A stretch of 64,000 nucleotides of DNA from Acidobacteriota bacterium (lineage in GTDB: Bacteria; Acidobacteriota; Thermoanaerobaculia; UBA5066; Gp7-AA6), in NCBI GenBank assembly GCA_020199905.1, contig JAIVJS010000071.1, forward strand, positions 72,668-136,667. The letters are read 5' to 3'. Positions within the stretch are counted from its first letter, which is position 1, and the number at the start of each line of letters is the position of its first letter. Position numbers and translations under genes: made by a program. The notes below the pieces were generated by a model. The model had not been told where the DNA came from. It saw only the letters and a program-made list of their open reading frames with translations, and searched no databases. This document shows, piece after piece, positions 1-8,632 of the stretch.

Positions 1-726
1 CAGAAAGGGCAGCCAGTAGACGTGGAGAGTTCCCGCGTCGAAATCGGTTCGCGGCGCGAGGAATCCGAGACGGGAGAGGTCGTCCAGGCCGACGGAGACG
101 GTGAACATCTGAGTTCGGACCCTCGACGTGCCCTCGGAGGATTCGACGATGAGCGCCACGTCGGGAAAATGACGGAGGGCCATTCGAATCCCCTGGAGGT
201 AGGCCCGCCATTTTCCGACTCTTCCCCGGTAGCGCTCCCGGAATTCGGAGATCCGCACATACACGCCGATCAGGACGTTGTTCAGGAAATAGCGATCGTT
301 GATTTTCCCGACGTCGATTTTCCTGGTCGAACCCGACACGGCGATCTCGAGAGCCTCCCTCCAGGCCAGCGGGAGGCCGAGATCGCGCGCGAAATGGTTC
401 ATGGATCCCATGGGGACGACGGCGAGCGTCGCGTCCGTGCCCACGAGGCCCTGCGCCGCGGAGTGGATCGACCCGTCTCCCCCGGCGACGACGAAGAGCT
501 TCGTTCCCGCCGCGCGTCGCCGCTCGATCAAGCCGCGCACGTCCAGTCCGGGGGAAAGCTCCACGACCTCCAGACCCGCCTTCGTGGCCGCGGCGCGCAG
601 GTCCTCATCCTCGCTGTCGACCACGGCCCCGGATCGGAGGTTGGCGAGCAGAACTCCCGTCGTCGGCGACGGGGGATCAGGCGGCGCGGGGCCGGATGTT
701 CGCGAAGAATCGCGGGGAGTGTCCAT
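1..726 (-). CDS. Diacylglycerol kinase / YegS-type lipid kinase, 3' end cut by window edge
   Basis: Likely phosphorylates diacylglycerol or a related lipid with ATP at the inner membrane. The visible 242 residues hold the DAGK catalytic fold: the nucleotide-binding GGDGS motif near residue 82 (FVVAGGDGSIHSAAQGL), then PMGSMNHFARDLGLP (the family's PxGTxNxxA site) and the NNVLIGVY segment. Translation runs from ATG 726 without a stop to base 1, so the C-terminal part lies outside the window. Its first 50 bases overlap the end of the upstream PAP2 gene in another frame, so the two are probably co-transcribed. PAP2 phosphatases and DAG kinases catalyse opposite steps in lipid recycling. The exact substrate cannot be read from sequence. 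Confidence 0.85.
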   Translation of the reverse strand, partial: MDTPRDSSRTSGPAPPDPPSPTTGVLLANLRSGAVVDSEDEDLRAAATKAGLEVVELSPGLDVRGLIERRRAAGTKLFVVAGGDGSIHSAAQGLVGTDATLAVVPMGSMNHFARDLGLPLAWREALEIAVSGSTRKIDVGKINDRYFLNNVLIGVYVRISEFRERYRGRVGKWRAYLQGIRMALRHFPDVALIVESSEGTSRVRTQMFTVSVGLDDLSRLGFLAPRTDFDAGTLHVYWLPFL

Positions 727-1357
727 TGGCCCTCCGGTCGGTCGAGGAGTCCGCCAGCGGCAGGAGCAAGACGCGTGCACGACCCCGAGGAGGGGTCGCA
801 GGGCGGTCGAGGAAGGGCCGGCAGGCGAGGGTCCACAGGAAGAGCCAGAGGAGGCCGAGAGCGACCCCGCCGGCGACGTCCGACAGCCAGTGGGCCCCGA
901 GGTAGACGCGCGAGAACGCGACGGCCGCGATCGCGATCACGGAGACGATCAGGATCGCGGCGCGCCACGCGGGATGCGGCGTGAGACGGAAGACAACGGT
1001 GGACAGGCCGCCGAAGAACACCACACCCATCGTGGAGTGCGTGCTCGGAAAGCTGTGAGTCTTTTCGGTCTCCAGCGCGGGCCAGAGGTCCGGCCGCGCC
1101 CGCCGGAACCTCCATTTCAGAAGGGGACTGAGCGCCCGTCCGCCCAGGACGGCGCCCCCGAAGACCGCGGCGAGCCTGCCGTGTCCGAAGGCGATCAGCA
1201 CGGCCGCGACGGCGATCGTCGCCGAAATCATGAAGCGCGGGCCGCCGAGAAAACTGACGCGCCGCAGGAACCGGTCCCGCACGGGGCCATGAAGCCTGCG
1301 AACCTCGAGCGTCGCCCGGCGATCCAGTCCGACCAGCTGCTCGCGCAGGCTCGTCAT
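677..1357 (-). CDS. PAP2 (type 2 phosphatidic acid phosphatase) family membrane protein
   Basis: 226 residues, with hydrophobic segments around the three PAP2 phosphatase motifs: KWRFRRARP (KxxxxxxRP), PSTHSTMG (PSGH-like) and SRVYLGAHWLSD (SRxxxxxHxxxD). All catalytic residues are present. The family dephosphorylates phosphatidate, PGP or undecaprenyl diphosphate at the membrane; the substrate here is unknown. ATG 1357 overlaps the stop of the upstream MerR gene as ATGA, which indicates translational coupling, and the lipid kinase follows directly. A longer reading frame upstream exists but would run through the MerR gene in another frame, so it was not used. Confidence 0.88.
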   Translation of the reverse strand: MTSLREQLVGLDRRATLEVRRLHGPVRDRFLRRVSFLGGPRFMISATIAVAAVLIAFGHGRLAAVFGGAVLGGRALSPLLKWRFRRARPDLWPALETEKTHSFPSTHSTMGVVFFGGLSTVVFRLTPHPAWRAAILIVSVIAIAAVAFSRVYLGAHWLSDVAGGVALGLLWLFLWTLACRPFLDRPATPPRGRARVLLLPLADSSTDRRANGHSPRFFANIRPRAA

Positions 1358-2268
1358 GCCGATCGCGCGGTCCGGAGGCTCCGCAGCCAGTCGGCGAGCC
1401 GCTCGAAGTCCTCGACGACCGCGACGCCAGCGGGCGGGTGGCTGCGCCGGGCTCCCTTGCCTCCCGCGAAGATCGGGACGTGGGACGGGACCGCTCTCCG
1501 GAGCGCCTCGAGCTCCCTGTGCGCCGAGGCGCCCCCGGTCGATATCGAGATCGAGAGCCCGATGGCCGAAGCGTTCCGAAGCACCCAGGCGTCGGCGATC
1601 TCGCGGACCGGCGTGTCGCTGCCGAGGACATGCGGCCTCAATCCGGCCGCCGCCGTGACGAGCGCCGCCATCTGGAGCCCCAGCCGATGCGTCTCGCCGG
1701 AGAGGGTCGCCAGCAGGATCACCGGGCCCCGCGCCGCCCGCTCGTACGGGAGCCGGATGCCGCGAAGCACGTCCTCGGCGCACTCGGAGAAGAAGTGCTC
1801 GTGATGGATGCTGAGCTCCCCCTTCGCCCACGCCTCGCCCACCGCTTCCGCCAGTGGAGCGATCCGGTGCGTAAGAAAGGCGATCGGGCCCAGAGCGGAT
1901 GCGTCGGCGAGGAGCGCAGCGGACAGCTCTTCGCGGCGATGCTTGCTCACGTGATCGAGGAGAGCGGCGATCGGACGCGCGGCGGGCGGCTCCCTCGAGG
2001 TGGAGGCTGCCTCCTCGGCGAGGAGGTTTTCCAGCTCTCGTTCCGGCAGGGCCACGACCTGCGAGGGCCGATGGCCGCGCGAGATCGCGCGGGAAATCTG
2101 GCGGAGACGGCGGATGTCGCCCGCGGAATACAGACGGTGCCCGGAGGGCTTGCGGCCCGGAACCGGAAAGCCGTATCGCTTCTGCCAGACCCGGAGAATG
2201 TCGGGAGAAAAGCCGGTCGCCCGGGAGACGGCGCCGATCGGAAAGGCAGGCTCAGAAGTTTTTTTCAT
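1354..2268 (-). CDS. MerR-family regulator with cobalamin-binding domain (CarH/LitR-like)
   Basis: 304 residues. An N-terminal MerR helix-turn-helix (residues about 9-75; FPIGAVSRATGF, ILRVWQKRYGFP, HRLYSAGDIRRL) is followed by a helical bundle with the Wx9EH signature (W147, E157, H158). A Rossmann-like B12 domain follows, with ExHxxG (E192-T-H194-R-L-G197), the lower-ligand histidine motif. These are the hallmarks of CarH/LitR proteins, which bind DNA in the dark as adenosylcobalamin tetramers and release it on illumination. It heads an operon with PAP2 and lipid kinase genes rather than carotenoid genes. A TACAAT box lies about 60 nt upstream (2329-2334), so this gene has a leader. Light sensing is inference from the motifs. 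Confidence 0.85.
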   Translation of the reverse strand: MKKTSEPAFPIGAVSRATGFSPDILRVWQKRYGFPVPGRKPSGHRLYSAGDIRRLRQISRAISRGHRPSQVVALPERELENLLAEEAASTSREPPAARPIAALLDHVSKHRREELSAALLADASALGPIAFLTHRIAPLAEAVGEAWAKGELSIHHEHFFSECAEDVLRGIRLPYERAARGPVILLATLSGETHRLGLQMAALVTAAAGLRPHVLGSDTPVREIADAWVLRNASAIGLSISISTGGASAHRELEALRRAVPSHVPIFAGGKGARRSHPPAGVAVVEDFERLADWLRSLRTARSA

Positions 2269-2328
2269 GTTTTGGAAGAAACGTGGGCCCGGCCGCGCGC
2301 CATGCCGCGTCGCCGGGCCCGTGGATCA

Positions 2329-2334
2329 TTGTAG
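2329..2334 (-). promoter_or_regulatory. Putative -10 box (TACAAT) of the CarH-like operon
   Basis: On the minus strand the sequence CTGTCTACAATGATCC contains a TACAAT hexamer about 60 nt before the regulator's ATG. No convincing -35 is seen. A CarH-type protein often represses its own promoter, so this is the natural place to look for its operator. Confidence 0.4.
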
Positions 2335-2361
2335 ACAGCTCTCTCCCGTGGCCCGCGGAGG

Positions 2362-2606
2362 TCACGCGGGGGAGCTCAACACTCGGTTCACGCGACCGGT
2401 CAGACGAGGGCCCAGCGCCTGGATGGCCTTCCACCCGACGCCCTGATAGATGCCGGCCATCCCGACCAGCACGTAAACGACCCTCGAAAGAATCGACATC
2501 GGCCCGAAGAGCGCGGCCACCAGATCGAATTCGCCGCCCCCACGAGTCCCCAGTTCAATGCGCCGACCGTCACCGGAATCGCGCACGTGACGTCCAACGG
2601 CCTCAT
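2362..2606 (-). CDS. DUF378 (YuzA-like) small membrane protein, reading frame broken at a poly-G tract
   Basis: ATG 2606 has a strong ribosome site (GGAGG, 5 nt spacing) and opens a DUF378 protein (PLDVTCAIPVTVGALNWGLVG). The rest of the domain (EFDLVAALFGPMSILSRVVY, then VLVGMAGIYQGVGWKAIQ) lies in another frame and stops at 2362. The break is at a run of five G on the coding strand (2537-2541). Adding one G restores an uninterrupted protein of about 81 residues in which GLVGGGEFDLVAALFG matches the family spacing. It is either a sequencing/assembly contraction or a true frameshift. Function of DUF378 is unknown; two membrane segments are predicted. Confidence 0.75.
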
Positions 2607-2818
2607 CGAAACCTCCAATTTGTGACGATTCATATGTCGATATATATTATTTGACAAAAACGGGCAAGATTTCAGGGCCGGCAGGCGCATTAATTCCTAA
2701 GTGTCTGTATCTACGTGACTCGTTTCGAGCGTGGGTCGGGCGATCGGCAGGATGGAATGCCCGGTTTGTCCACTTCACATCCATTCCTTTCGCCGGTGAT
2801 AGCCTCCCAATCTCGCGC

Positions 2819-4936
2819 ATGACCGAACCCCGACGGATCGAAGGCGGAGCGTCGCCGGAGGACCGGCTCAACGATCGTGCGCTCTACTTCAACCGGGAGA
2901 TCTCGTGGCTCGCGTTCAACCGGCGCGTGCTCGAGGAAGCGCTCGATTCGTCCTGGCCTCTTCTCGAACGGTTGAAATTCCTGGCGATCTTTCATTCGAA
3001 CCTGGACGAGTTCTTCATGATCCGAGTCTCCGGCCTGCACGAGCAGCTCGAGGCGGCCGTCACCGAGCGCAGCGCGGACGGGCTCTCCGCCGACGAGCAG
3101 TTGAAGACCATCTGCGAAATCGTCCGCCGGGATTGCGCCCTGGCGGTCTCGACTCTCACGGCGGACGTTCTGCCGGGGCTTCGCGAGAAGGGAATCCTCC
3201 TTTCGAGGTGGGAGGAAATCCCCTCCGCCGCGCGCCGCGAGCTGACCGGCTACTTCGAAAACGTCGTCTTTCCCGTCTTGACGCCGCTCGCGTTCGACCC
3301 CGCGCATCCCTTCCCGTTTCTCTCGAATCTTTCCCTGTCCCTCGCGGTCGAGCTCTCCGGGAAAGACGAGGGCAAACCCTTTTTCGCCCGCGTCAAGGTT
3401 CCCCCGTCGCTCCCGCGATTCGTGCCAGTGCCCGGCGATGGAGAACGAGCCGAATTTCTTCTGCTCGAGGACCTGATCGAGGCCCACCTCTCGAGCCTTT
3501 TCCCGGGGATGAAGGTCCGCGGGACCTCGGGGTTTCGGGTCACCCGCGATGCCGATTTCGACCTGCGTGAGGAGGAGGCCGGCGACCTCCTCCGGGTCGT
3601 CGCGGAGAACGTGCGCCAGCGACGCTTCGGCGCGGCCATCCGCCTCGAAGTCGACAGCCGTTGTCCCGAAACGATCCGCGACCTCCTGAGCAAGCAACTC
3701 GCTCTCGACCCGGAGGACGTCTACGCGATCGACGGCCCCCTGGGGGTCACCGATTTCCTGGCGCTCCACCGGCTGGAGCGTCCGGAACTGAAGGACGACG
3801 ACTTTCTTCCGGGCTCGCGCGCCGTGTTCGCCAATCCCGCGACGCTCTTCGACGCGATACGGCAGAAGGACGTCCTGCTTCATCATCCGTACGACGGATT
3901 CGACCCGGTTCTCTCGTTTCTCGAGGTCGCGGCGGACGACTCCGACGTCCTCGCCATCAAGATGACGCTCTACCGGACGGGACCAGACTCCCCCGTGGTG
4001 GCGGCGCTCGCCCGCGCGGCGGAAAACGGAAAGCAGGTCGCGGTCTTAGTCGAGCTGCAGGCGCGCTTCGACGAGGAAAAGAACATTCAGTGGGCGCGGT
4101 CCCTGGAGCGCGCGGGGGTTCACGTCGCCTACGGCGTCGAGGGACTCAAGACCCACGCGAAGATCGCGCTCGTCGTCCGCCGGGAGGGATCGACGATGCG
4201 GCGGTACGTGCACGTCGGGACGGGCAACTACAACACGACGACGTCTCGGGTCTACACGGACCTCGGCCTCTTCACGGCACGGCCGGATTTCGGCCACGAC
4301 GCCTCGGAGCTCTTCAATTTCCTGACGGGCTTCTCCAAGCGCACGAGGTACAAACGGTTCAGCGTGGCCCCGTTCTCCCTTCACGAGAAGGTGGTGGGGT
4401 TGATCGACGGTGAGGCGGAGAAGGCGCGGGAGGGCCGGCCCTCCGGCATCGTCGCCAAGATGAATTCGCTGGTCGACGCGAACGTGATCCGCGCCCTCTA
4501 TCGAGCGTCCGCCGCCGGTGTCCCCATCACTCTCGCCGTGAGGGGGATCTGCTGCCTGAGGCCGGGAGTGCCGGGAGTCTCCGAGAACATCCGGGTCTCG
4601 AGCGTCGTCGGCCGCTTTCTGGAGCACAGCCGGGCATTCGCCTTCGGCGCGGCCGACGAGCAGGAGATCTTCCTTTCGAGCGCCGACTGGATGCCGCGTA
4701 ACTTCTTCCGCCGCGTCGAGCTCATGGTTCCCGTCCTCGATCCGCAGGCGCGAGAGAAGATCCGCCAGGAAGTCTTCGACCCTCTCCAGGCGGACAACAG
4801 CCGCGCCCGCGACCTGCAGGCCGATGGGGCCTACGTGCGCCGCACTCGGGAGCCGGGGCAGCCGCGTTTCGACGCGCAGGAGGCAGCCTTCGACCGCCTC
4901 GCCCGCCGGGGTCTGCGCGCCGTCCCGGAAGCCTGA
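2819..4936 (+). CDS. ppk1: Polyphosphate kinase 1
   Basis: Reversibly polymerises the gamma-phosphate of ATP into inorganic polyphosphate. 705 residues, the usual PPK1 length. The N domain opens with LYFNREISWLAFNRRVLEEA and NLDEFFMIRVSGL. The catalytic part carries VLLHHPYDGFDPV, IKMTLYRTG, the phospho-histidine segment GLKTHAKIALVVRR and the HVGTGNYN motif. The ATG at 2819 was chosen because it lies just before the conserved N-terminus; the frame stays open a further 56 codons upstream without family similarity. It sits near ppx, phoU and a CHAD gene, so the locus is dedicated to polyphosphate and phosphate handling. Confidence 0.95.
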   Translation: MTEPRRIEGGASPEDRLNDRALYFNREISWLAFNRRVLEEALDSSWPLLERLKFLAIFHSNLDEFFMIRVSGLHEQLEAAVTERSADGLSADEQLKTICEIVRRDCALAVSTLTADVLPGLREKGILLSRWEEIPSAARRELTGYFENVVFPVLTPLAFDPAHPFPFLSNLSLSLAVELSGKDEGKPFFARVKVPPSLPRFVPVPGDGERAEFLLLEDLIEAHLSSLFPGMKVRGTSGFRVTRDADFDLREEEAGDLLRVVAENVRQRRFGAAIRLEVDSRCPETIRDLLSKQLALDPEDVYAIDGPLGVTDFLALHRLERPELKDDDFLPGSRAVFANPATLFDAIRQKDVLLHHPYDGFDPVLSFLEVAADDSDVLAIKMTLYRTGPDSPVVAALARAAENGKQVAVLVELQARFDEEKNIQWARSLERAGVHVAYGVEGLKTHAKIALVVRREGSTMRRYVHVGTGNYNTTTSRVYTDLGLFTARPDFGHDASELFNFLTGFSKRTRYKRFSVAPFSLHEKVVGLIDGEAEKAREGRPSGIVAKMNSLVDANVIRALYRASAAGVPITLAVRGICCLRPGVPGVSENIRVSSVVGRFLEHSRAFAFGAADEQEIFLSSADWMPRNFFRRVELMVPVLDPQAREKIRQEVFDPLQADNSRARDLQADGAYVRRTREPGQPRFDAQEAAFDRLARRGLRAVPEA

Positions 4937-5368
4937 GAATCAGGCGGTCGCGGCGCCTCCGCCGTCGCTCTTCTGACTCGTTCAGGCGAGCCATCGCCGC
5001 CGCGCTTCTGTGGGAGTCACGACGTTCGACAGCCTGAGCGGCTTGACGTCTCCCTGCTTGACCTCCGCCGACTTCGCGGACGGGGAGAACACGATTTGAA
5101 GGCGGCATGAAGTCGGGGCGCCTCCGGCGACGGCCGGGTGAGACGAAGATCAGGCGGCCGCGCCACGGCCGCGAAGGTCTCCACGCGGAACAGGGCCGCG
5201 AGGGCGAGGTCCCGCACGATCGCGAGCACCCGGTCGCCTCCGCGAGACGGCCGCTGCCCCTGCCGGGCGAGCGCGCCCTCGACACAGATCCCTCACGGCG
5301 GTAGGCCGGCAGACCCGGTCGCGGTCGGGGCACCCGCTGGGGCCTCTCGAATCCGCCGAAAGCCGAGC
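4937..5368 (+). other. Intergenic region, no convincing gene
   Basis: 432 bases between convergent ppk1 and the DUF72 gene. A short GCCTGA/TCAGGC hairpin overlaps the ppk1 stop (4932-4946). On the minus strand two short frames look mildly coding-like: one around 5229-5095 (residues like LAIVRDLALAALFRVETFAAVA) and a shifted one ending at the stop near 4990 (IVFSPSAKSAEVKQGDVKPL). They may be remnants of one decayed gene, but no family is recognised. Confidence 0.4.
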
Positions 5369-6130
5369 TCACTCAGAGGACCGCTTCTCGAGCAAGCTTC
5401 GAAGCCGCGCGGCGTCCCGCGGCGCGTGCCCTCCGATGTCGTTGTTGAAGTACGCGTACACGTCCCGTCCCTCGCGGAGTCTCTCGGTCATCCAGCCAGC
5501 CCAGTCGGCCAGGCGCTCGTCGGAATAGCGGCCGCCGTATTTTTCGTCGAAGCCGTGAAAGCGGACGTACACGAACGGACCCCGGGCCGTGCGCTCCGGC
5601 GACGAGCGGGGCATGTCGTGAAGGCAGAGCGCGACACCGTGGCGGTCGAGGGCGTCCAGCACGGGGGCGCAGTACCAGGAAGGGTCGCGGAACTCGAGGA
5701 CGTGGCGAGCCCGCTTCGGAAGCAGCTTCAGGAAATTCTCCAGGCGCTCGAGATTGACGCTCCACCCGGGAGGCAGCTGGTAGAGGACGGGACCGAGCTT
5801 CTCTCGGAGGAGCTTCGCGCGGCTGAAGAATCGGTCGAGCGGCTCGTCCGGCTCCTTCAGTTTCTTGTTGTGCGTCAGATACCGGCTGGCCTTGACGGCG
5901 TAGAGAAAGCCGGGCGGGGCGCGGCGGCGCCACGTTTCGAAGACCGAGCCTTCCGGCAGTCGATAGAAGCTGTTGTTGATCTCGACGGTGTCGAACAGCG
6001 AGGCGTAGAACTCGAACCAGCGCGAGGCCGGAAGCTCGCCCGGGTAGATCTCTCCCCGCCAGTGCCGGTACTGCCATCCCGAGCAGCCCACGCGAAACCG
6101 GGCCGCGGAGGTCTTTGAAAAATCGTCCAT
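5369..6130 (-). CDS. DUF72 family protein (YecE-like)
   Basis: 253 residues forming a TIM-barrel-like DUF72 protein. Visible family segments are VGCSGWQYRHWRGEIYP at the start, FDTVEINNSFYRLP, FLYAVKASRYLTHNKKL, LGPVLYQLPP, VLEFRDPSWY, FVYVRFHG and VYAYFNNDIGGHAPRDA. ATG 6130 was chosen because the conserved GCSGW motif begins shortly after it; an earlier start would add 18 residues without similarity. The molecular function of DUF72 is not established. It points towards ppk1 and lies 3' of phoU on the same strand, separated from it by a heptad repeat. Confidence 0.9.
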   Translation of the reverse strand: MDDFSKTSAARFRVGCSGWQYRHWRGEIYPGELPASRWFEFYASLFDTVEINNSFYRLPEGSVFETWRRRAPPGFLYAVKASRYLTHNKKLKEPDEPLDRFFSRAKLLREKLGPVLYQLPPGWSVNLERLENFLKLLPKRARHVLEFRDPSWYCAPVLDALDRHGVALCLHDMPRSSPERTARGPFVYVRFHGFDEKYGGRYSDERLADWAGWMTERLREGRDVYAYFNNDIGGHAPRDAARLRSLLEKRSSE

Positions 6131-6200
6131 GTCCGGCGGCCACCCCCGGGCCGGGGCGTCGCAAAAGGCCTGCCGGCGTCTCAAACGCGACAGGAGGGGA

Positions 6201-6235
6201 GGGAGAACTGAGAACGGAGAACTGAGAACGGAGAC
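6201..6235 (-). repeat. Heptanucleotide tandem repeat directly after phoU
   Basis: On the minus strand, immediately after the phoU stop codon, five 7-nt units follow: GTCTCCG, TTCTCAG, TTCTCCG, TTCTCAG, TTCTCCC. The TTCTCAG unit recurs after the secreted-protein gene at 45702. Confidence 0.8.
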
Positions 6236-6899
6236 CTAGGCCAGCTCGACGGCGTGGTGCTTTCCCCATCGCGCCTCGGCGATGAAGATGGTGTCCTCGC
6301 AGATGTTGGTGGCCAGGTCGCCGACGCGTTCGAGGTTCTTCGAGATCGAGATCAGCTCGATGCAATAGGTGATGAGCGTCGGATACTCGGCCATGTCAGT
6401 CAGAAGCTCCCGGATGATCGACACGTTCTTCTCGTCCAATATGTCGTCCTTCTTCAGGACCTGCTTCGCCAGAGCCGCGTCGCGGTTCACGAACACGTTC
6501 AGCGACTGTTTCAGCATCGTTTCCGCGACCTCCGCCACGAAGGGGATGTCGATGAAGGGCTTGAACGGCTTCTGCCCGGCGAGCCGTTCGGCGCCCTCCG
6601 CGATGTTGACCGCATGGTCGCCGATCCTCTCGAGGTCATTGTTGATCTTCAAGGCGGCGATCAGGAAACGGAAGTCGACCGCCACGGGCTGCTGCAGCGC
6701 GAAAAGCTGGACGGCGAGATCTTCGCCCTTCCTCTCCATGCGGCCGATCTCGTGATCGGCCGCGATGACCGCCCGCGCCTTTTCAGGATCCGCTTCGATC
6801 AGGGCCTCGATCGCGCGGTGTATCTGCCGCGCGACCTCCCCCCATGAGAATCAGATTCCGCCTCAGCTCTTCCAATTGCTCTGAAAAATGCTCTTTCAC
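6236..6899 (-). CDS. phoU: PhoU phosphate-signalling protein, reading frame broken at a poly-G tract
   Basis: PhoU couples the PstSCAB phosphate transporter to PhoR and modulates phosphate uptake. The C-terminal 168 codons read as classic PhoU (VAVDFRFLIAALKINNDLER, IGDHAVNIAEGAERL, LERVGDLATNICEDTIFIAE). The N-terminus (KEHFSEQLEELRRNLILMG) starts at GTG 6899, with GAGGAA upstream, in a different frame. The frames meet at a run of six G (6838-6843). Removing one G or adding two restores an open frame; family spacing (Met-Gly-x-x-Val) favours two missing. GTG lies 12 nt after the ppx stop, so ppx-phoU is an operon. No pst genes are in the window. Confidence 0.88.
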
Positions 6900-6911
6900 G
6901 AGTTCCTCACT

Positions 6912-8510
6912 TCAGTTGGTCCAAAGCGCTTCGTTTGAGACCAGCTCGAGGTCCTTCTGTGTAACGCGTTCGTCGCGATCCGCGGGAACCGCCCGGAACG
7001 AGCACCGGCGGTCGAAGACGCGTTCGAACAGATCCGATTTTCGGCGCGCGGCGTCGAGCTCCGCCTCGCAGTCGCCGCGGGCGGAGACTTCGAGCTCCAT
7101 CTTTCGCGGCCGCACCCGGCAGGACACCGCGGACACGAGCTGGCGGTGGCTGCGATCGAGCCCGTCGGCGACGCGGAGGACCGCGGAAAGCTTCTCGACC
7201 GCCGCGCGCAGGGACGAGCCAAGCCCGCTCCAGCTCTCGTGCCGCGCTTTCGGCCCGCCGCCCTTGTGGTACCTCGCCAGGAGCCCCAGCACCTCGACCT
7301 CCTCGGCCGAGAACCCGGTCAGGTCTCCATGGGTGATGAGGTAGTAGGAGTGGCGCTGATGCTTGCTGTATCCGACGTAACAGCCGACGTCGTGAAGGAG
7401 CGAGCCGTACTGGAGCCATTCCCGCTCCGTGGACGAAAGCTGGTGGACGGCATGCGTCTGGTCGAAGATCTCGAGCGCCAGCCGCGCGACGTGGGTCGCG
7501 TGCAGAACCTCGGCGTTCGACCGACGGAGAAGTCGATCGACGCTCCGGGCGCGGACGTCCCGGTCCACCGTGCGGCGGGTGGCCGCTCCGAAAGCATGGT
7601 CGAGCAGGATTCCTTCCCGAAGGCCGCGCTCTCCGACCACGATGGCTCTGGCGTCCGACCGCTTCAGGATCCAGGAGAGGAGGATTCCGCCCGGCACGGA
7701 GATATCCCGGCGGCGCGGGTCGAGTCCCGAGATCCGGAGCTTTTCCTTCGCGGTCGAGCGGCGCAGCAGGCGATTCACCCTCTTCAACCCCGCCGCCGTC
7801 AGCGTCCGGTGCCCGGAGAGGGTCCCTTCCCGGCCGAGGATCGCACCCTCGTGGACCAGCGAAAGCGACTGGATCGTGCCCGAGGACCCGACACAGGTCT
7901 CGAATCCCACCTTCCGGACGGCGTCGACGGCCCGCCTGGCAACGGCCTTGATCTCGCGCTTCATCCGCTTGCGATCGTTCTCGCTCGGGGGATCGTTCCT
8001 GGAATACCGGTCCGCCAGACGGACCACCCCGAGCGGAAGACTCTCTGAGAGCAGAACGCGGGAGCCGTCGGACACGACGAGCTCCGTCGAGCCGCCGCCG
8101 ATGTCGACTAAGAACAACGGGTCGAGCCGCGACGGAAATTCGCTTCGTACGGCGAGATTGATGAGCCGCGCTTCCTCGTCTCCGGAGATCACGTCCACCT
8201 GCACACCCGTGCGTTTCCGGACCGTTTCCACGAACTGCTCGGCGTTGGCGGCCTCGCGGACCGCACACGTCGCCACGGCCCGCACGAGCTCGGCCCCGGC
8301 GCCGCGCACCGACCTCAGAAACTGCTCGACGGCGGAGGCACCCGCTTCCATCGGCTCTTCGGGCAGCCGGCCGGTGGTGAGCGTCTCGTTTCCCAGGCGG
8401 ACCATCGATTTCTCACGGGACAGAACCTCCAACGCTCCGTCTTCTTCGACCGAGGCGATGAGGAGCTTGATGGAATTCGTTCCGATGTCGATGGCGGCCA
8501 GCGAGGTCAT
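6912..8510 (-). CDS. ppx: Exopolyphosphatase / pppGpp phosphatase with C-terminal HD domain
   Basis: Hydrolyses terminal phosphates of polyphosphate and/or converts pppGpp to ppGpp. 532 residues: N-terminal ASKHA fold with AAIDIGTNSIKLLIA (phosphate-1 motif), AVATCAVREAANA, LVDIGGGSTELVV (phosphate-2) and TCVGSSGTIQSL; then an HD domain (HATHVARLALEIFD, SLLHDVGCYVGYSKHQRHSY, ARYHKG). ATG 8510 opens directly on the ASKHA motif. The upstream GACAAT box sits 9 nt before it, suggesting a leaderless or nearly leaderless transcript. Divergent from the CHAD gene and followed by phoU. Confidence 0.93.
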   Translation of the reverse strand: MTSLAAIDIGTNSIKLLIASVEEDGALEVLSREKSMVRLGNETLTTGRLPEEPMEAGASAVEQFLRSVRGAGAELVRAVATCAVREAANAEQFVETVRKRTGVQVDVISGDEEARLINLAVRSEFPSRLDPLFLVDIGGGSTELVVSDGSRVLLSESLPLGVVRLADRYSRNDPPSENDRKRMKREIKAVARRAVDAVRKVGFETCVGSSGTIQSLSLVHEGAILGREGTLSGHRTLTAAGLKRVNRLLRRSTAKEKLRISGLDPRRRDISVPGGILLSWILKRSDARAIVVGERGLREGILLDHAFGAATRRTVDRDVRARSVDRLLRRSNAEVLHATHVARLALEIFDQTHAVHQLSSTEREWLQYGSLLHDVGCYVGYSKHQRHSYYLITHGDLTGFSAEEVEVLGLLARYHKGGGPKARHESWSGLGSSLRAAVEKLSAVLRVADGLDRSHRQLVSAVSCRVRPRKMELEVSARGDCEAELDAARRKSDLFERVFDRRCSFRAVPADRDERVTQKDLELVSNEALWTN

Positions 8511-8519
8511 GGCAGGGCG

Positions 8520-8525
8520 ATTGTC
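8520..8525 (-). promoter_or_regulatory. -10-like box (GACAAT) 9 nt before the ppx start codon
   Basis: GACAAT on the minus strand is separated from ATG 8510 by 9 nt, leaving no room for a normal leader with ribosome site. One of the series of start-proximal -10 boxes described in the findings. Confidence 0.45.
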
Positions 8526-8617
8526 GCCTTTCGCCCGGGTCGGCGGGTGAATTCGACGTGAAAAGCGCGTGAAGGGGCGTGGGCCGGCGGCGGGATCGGC
8601 AGGGGAGTTCGTCTCCA

Positions 8618-8623
8618 TATAAT
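8618..8623 (+). promoter_or_regulatory. -10 box (TATAAT) 9 nt before the CHAD gene start
   Basis: A perfect TATAAT lies 9 nt before GTG 8633 in otherwise GC-rich DNA. Expected transcription start is at or within about 3 nt of the start codon. Confidence 0.6.
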
Positions 8624-8632
8624 AGCCGGTCC

